Source: Wolbachia endosymbiont (group A) of Anomoia purmunda
GTDB lineage: Bacteria; Pseudomonadota; Alphaproteobacteria; Rickettsiales; Anaplasmataceae
Assembly (NCBI RefSeq): GCF_947251545.1
Contig: NZ_OX366362.1
Span: 186,001 to 250,000, forward strand
Length of the DNA stretch: 64,000 bases
Direction: 5' to 3'
The notes below the pieces were generated by a model. That model had not been told where the DNA came from and did not search any database. It worked only from the letters and a program-made list of their open reading frames with translations. Made by a program: the position numbers and the translations under genes. Of the stretch, positions 61,932-64,000 are shown piece after piece (positions within the stretch are counted from its first letter, which is position 1; every line of letters starts with the position of its first letter).

Positions 61932-63212
61932 ATGCACTATTTAAAACAAATATTACATCAAGCCGAACAAACTTTTCTAAGGGAAGTAATAACAGATTAC
62001 CACCTTGCTGATGATATCTATGAAATATGCACACAACACGGAAATGACATCTTTCTAGTTGCAGATGAAAATACAGCAAAACTTTTAAACAAAAACGTAT
62101 TTGATAAAATTCCTAACTTAATTATTCCAGCTCCACCTGTCATTCCAGCGCGTGACACTGGAATCCATAAGTTGTTTTCCTGGATCCCAGTGTCAGCTAC
62201 TTGCATGACACCAAGCAGAGCTGCCTCTCTTGAAACCGTAAATCTAGTTAGAAACAAAGCAAAAGACAGTGACTTAATAGTTGCATTTGGTAGCGGCACC
62301 GTTAACGATATCTGCAAATATGCAAGCTACCTCGAGAAAAAAGATTATATATCGTTCCCAACAGCCGCTTCTATGAATGGATATACATCTGCAAATGCTT
62401 CAATATTAGTAAATGGATATAAAAAATCGTTCAAAGCACATCTTCCAAGAGCAGTATATATAGATATAGACATACTTGCCAATGCACCATTGCGCCTCAC
62501 ATTAAGCGGATTTGCAGATTTCATTTGTCGTTCAACAGTTCAGGCTGACTGGCTACTATCTCATTTGTTGCTTGGCACAGAATACAATGAATTACCTTTT
62601 ACACTTGTTCGCGATTTGGAGCAAATTTTGCTAAGAGAGTATACGGCGCTTACTAAAAGAAGTAGAAAAGAGGTCCTATTACTTATGGAAGTTCTATTAA
62701 TTTCAGGACTTGGAATGGTAATATCAAAAGGCAGCTATTCTGCAAGCCAAGGAGAGCATATGATAGCTCACGCAATGGAAATGGTAACAAAAGATTATTC
62801 TTCACTACATGGCGAAAAAATTGCTGTTACGACGATTACCATGGCTAATTTGCAGGAAAAGATATTATCAATACAAAACCCGATTATCAAACCGACCACT
62901 TTAGATGTAAAACATATAACTCAGTGCTTTGGTAATATCGAATTTGTAAGAACTTTTGAACAGAAGCAAATTATGCAGCAAAAAATCCAAGAGATTATTT
63001 GTAAAGAGTGGCATAATATTTCCAGTTTGATTAAGCAAAATTTACTACCTGCAAAACACCTGCAAAAAATATTTGAAGATCTATCAATTCCACACTTACC
63101 AGAGCACCTCAGTTGGAATAAAGAACAATATTGTAAAGTGGTCGATCTTGCGTTTGTAACAAGAGATAGATTCACCTTTCTTGACTTAGCTAACTGCATA
63201 GAAGAAAGTTAA
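61932..63212 (+). CDS. sn-glycerol-1-phosphate dehydrogenase-like protein with repeat insertion
   Basis: A 426-residue protein of the iron-containing alcohol dehydrogenase/AraM-EgsA group: GSGTVNDICKYAS for dinucleotide binding, FPTAASMNGYTSANAS, FADFICRSTVQADWLLSH and the late metal-ligand region YSASQGEHMIAHAMEM. Members make sn-glycerol-1-phosphate, known for archaeal lipids and for B. subtilis AraM. The role in Wolbachia is unknown. Residues about 70-93 come from an in-frame double palindrome (62139-62210). ATG 61932 is preferred to a TTG seven codons upstream. Confidence 0.8.
   Translation: MHYLKQILHQAEQTFLREVITDYHLADDIYEICTQHGNDIFLVADENTAKLLNKNVFDKIPNLIIPAPPVIPARDTGIHKLFSWIPVSATCMTPSRAASLETVNLVRNKAKDSDLIVAFGSGTVNDICKYASYLEKKDYISFPTAASMNGYTSANASILVNGYKKSFKAHLPRAVYIDIDILANAPLRLTLSGFADFICRSTVQADWLLSHLLLGTEYNELPFTLVRDLEQILLREYTALTKRSRKEVLLLMEVLLISGLGMVISKGSYSASQGEHMIAHAMEMVTKDYSSLHGEKIAVTTITMANLQEKILSIQNPIIKPTTLDVKHITQCFGNIEFVRTFEQKQIMQQKIQEIICKEWHNISSLIKQNLLPAKHLQKIFEDLSIPHLPEHLSWNKEQYCKVVDLAFVTRDRFTFLDLANCIEES
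62139..62210. repeat. double palindrome inserted in the glycerol-1-phosphate dehydrogenase-like gene
   Basis: 72 bp: GTCATTCCAGCGCGTGACAC with TGGAATCC, a 14-bp bridge, and TGGATCCCAGTGTCAGCTAC with TTGCATGACA. In frame (24 codons), read through as VIPARDTGIH ... WIPVSATCMT. It lies just before the conserved GSGTVND core, where a loop is expected. Confidence 0.85.
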
Positions 63213-63399
63213 GTTTTGTAGTGAAATTCTGTCATTTAAAGAGATCATAGGCCAAAAGCTAAACCCTTTTCACAATCTCTTATCCATTGTCCTCTAAACT
63301 GTACACTTGAGTGGATACACAACTGAACGTAACCATTTCAATTAGCTGACACTGGGTTTCACCAATAGCACTGCTTTGCTAAACATAGTTTATTTCGAG

Positions 63400-63472
63400 T
63401 GGCTGAGGAGGGACTTGAACCCCCGACCAAGAGATTATGATCCTCCTGCTCTACCAACTGAGCTACTCAGCC
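63400..63472 (-). tRNA. tRNA with CAU anticodon (Met or Ile2)
   Basis: A 73-nt cloverleaf on the minus strand: acceptor GGCTGAG/CTCAGCC, D arm GCTC/GAGC, anticodon loop ATCATAA with CAT, T arm GGGGG/CCCTC around TTCAAGT, discriminator A. CAU can be elongator Met or, after lysidine modification, Ile for AUA. The sequence shares features with both, so identity is left open. It touches the purB stop codon by one base. Confidence 0.9.
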
Positions 63473-64000
63473 TAATTAAAAACCTTATTATACACATGAT
63501 CTATATGTTTCGTATAATACTTCAAATCAAACAAAGATTCAAGTTTTTCCGAGTTAATAACCTTAAGTAAGGGTTTATCTTGTTTCAATTCGGCCAGAAA
63601 ATTACTGTTGTTTTGTTTCACTTTCATTGCACTGCTCTGAACAATTTTATACGCCTCTTCTCTCGCCAAACCACTATTTACTAACTCAAGCAATACACGC
63701 TGTGAGAAAACTAAACCTTTTGAAGAATTTAAGTTCTTTTCAATGTTTTCCTTATTGATCACCAATTTATCTATCAAATCTGTTAATCGCACTAAAGCAA
63801 AATCCATTGTTATACAAGCATCAGGAGCAATGCATCTTTCCACAGACGAGTGTGATATATCACGTTCGTGCCACAATGCAACATTTTCTAACGCAGGAAA
63901 AACATAACTGCGTATTAAACGTGAGAGTCCAGTCAGATTTTCACTTAAAATAGGATTACATTTGTGTGGCATAGCAGAGCTTCCCTTCTGCCCAGTGGAA
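63472..64000 (-). CDS. purB: adenylosuccinate lyase, 3' part
   Basis: The gene continues past the window edge; 176 codons are seen. The first residues include the fumarase/aspartase superfamily signature GQKGSSAMPHKCNP, followed by LWHERDISHSSVERCIAPDA, which is the PurB-specific third motif, and the helical C-terminal domain. It acts twice in purine synthesis. The stop overlaps the tRNA gene by one base, so the two are likely cotranscribed. Confidence 0.92.
   Translation of the reverse strand, partial: STGQKGSSAMPHKCNPILSENLTGLSRLIRSYVFPALENVALWHERDISHSSVERCIAPDACITMDFALVRLTDLIDKLVINKENIEKNLNSSKGLVFSQRVLLELVNSGLAREEAYKIVQSSAMKVKQNNSNFLAELKQDKPLLKVINSEKLESLFDLKYYTKHIDHVYNKVFN

Noticed and set aside
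63376..63570. 64-residue ORF over the tRNA gene
   Set aside because: It covers a clear tRNA on the other strand and the end of purB.
1..64000. CRISPR array made by the many repeated palindromes
   Set aside because: The repeats are irregularly spaced, diverged, in both orientations and without spacers of constant length; no cas genes are present.

Overview
This window is almost certainly from a Wolbachia chromosome. The sequence is AT-rich, it carries wsp (Wolbachia surface protein, 24308-24994), Rickettsiales housekeeping genes in scattered small operons, ankyrin genes, phage WO-like debris, and many insertion sequences and palindromic repeats. The WSP variable regions look more like supergroup B than A, but that is an impression only.

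Layout. 1-4420: a small hypothetical gene, an IS110-family element with a structured 5' non-coding region, a decapitated folA followed by a CofE-like ligase gene, an intergenic repeat and a decayed IS5-family element. 4420-15240: a phage terminase fragment, then a 4,858-bp inverted duplication (arms 4821-9678 and 10377-15234, spacer about 698 bp) of an unrecognised three-gene module coding for proteins of about 475, 61 and 971 residues. 15236-15816: phage and IS4-type debris. 15885-28803: mostly core genes: folC, mlaC-like, a candidate 6S RNA, ratA-like, dsbA-like, an O-methyltransferase, a GST, the SRP RNA, dnaX, ybaB, wsp, rpoH, ialB-like, dnaN, truA. 29315-30525: a second IS5-family copy and an IS4-type relic running into hisS. 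30493-36610: hisS and nfu, a J-domain protein, amiD, a second mini J-domain ORF, cytochrome b and c1. 36636-41660: accessory island with a three-copy repeat, a large serine recombinase of phage WO type, two ankyrin genes and a third IS5-family copy. 41667-64000: trpS-grpE, ispB-rpsP, ppiD, trcR, rho, two RDD genes (one broken), icd, nth, bamB-like, lpdA, xerC, an ankyrin/membrane gene, trxB-prx, dapE, a glycerol-1-phosphate dehydrogenase-like gene, a tRNA with a CAU anticodon, and the 3' part of purB.

The most unusual features are: (1) the giant inverted duplication of an uncharacterised, serine-rich, probably phage-linked module; (2) double palindromes inserted in frame in dnaX, trpS, xerC and the glycerol-1-phosphate dehydrogenase-like gene; (3) a roughly 250-bp MITE family, two copies of which have perfect 9-bp target duplications; (4) a candidate bridge-type RNA in the IS110 element; (5) three copies of an IS5-family element that share the same disabling frameshifts. 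All functional names are by recognition of sequence motifs; no database search was run.
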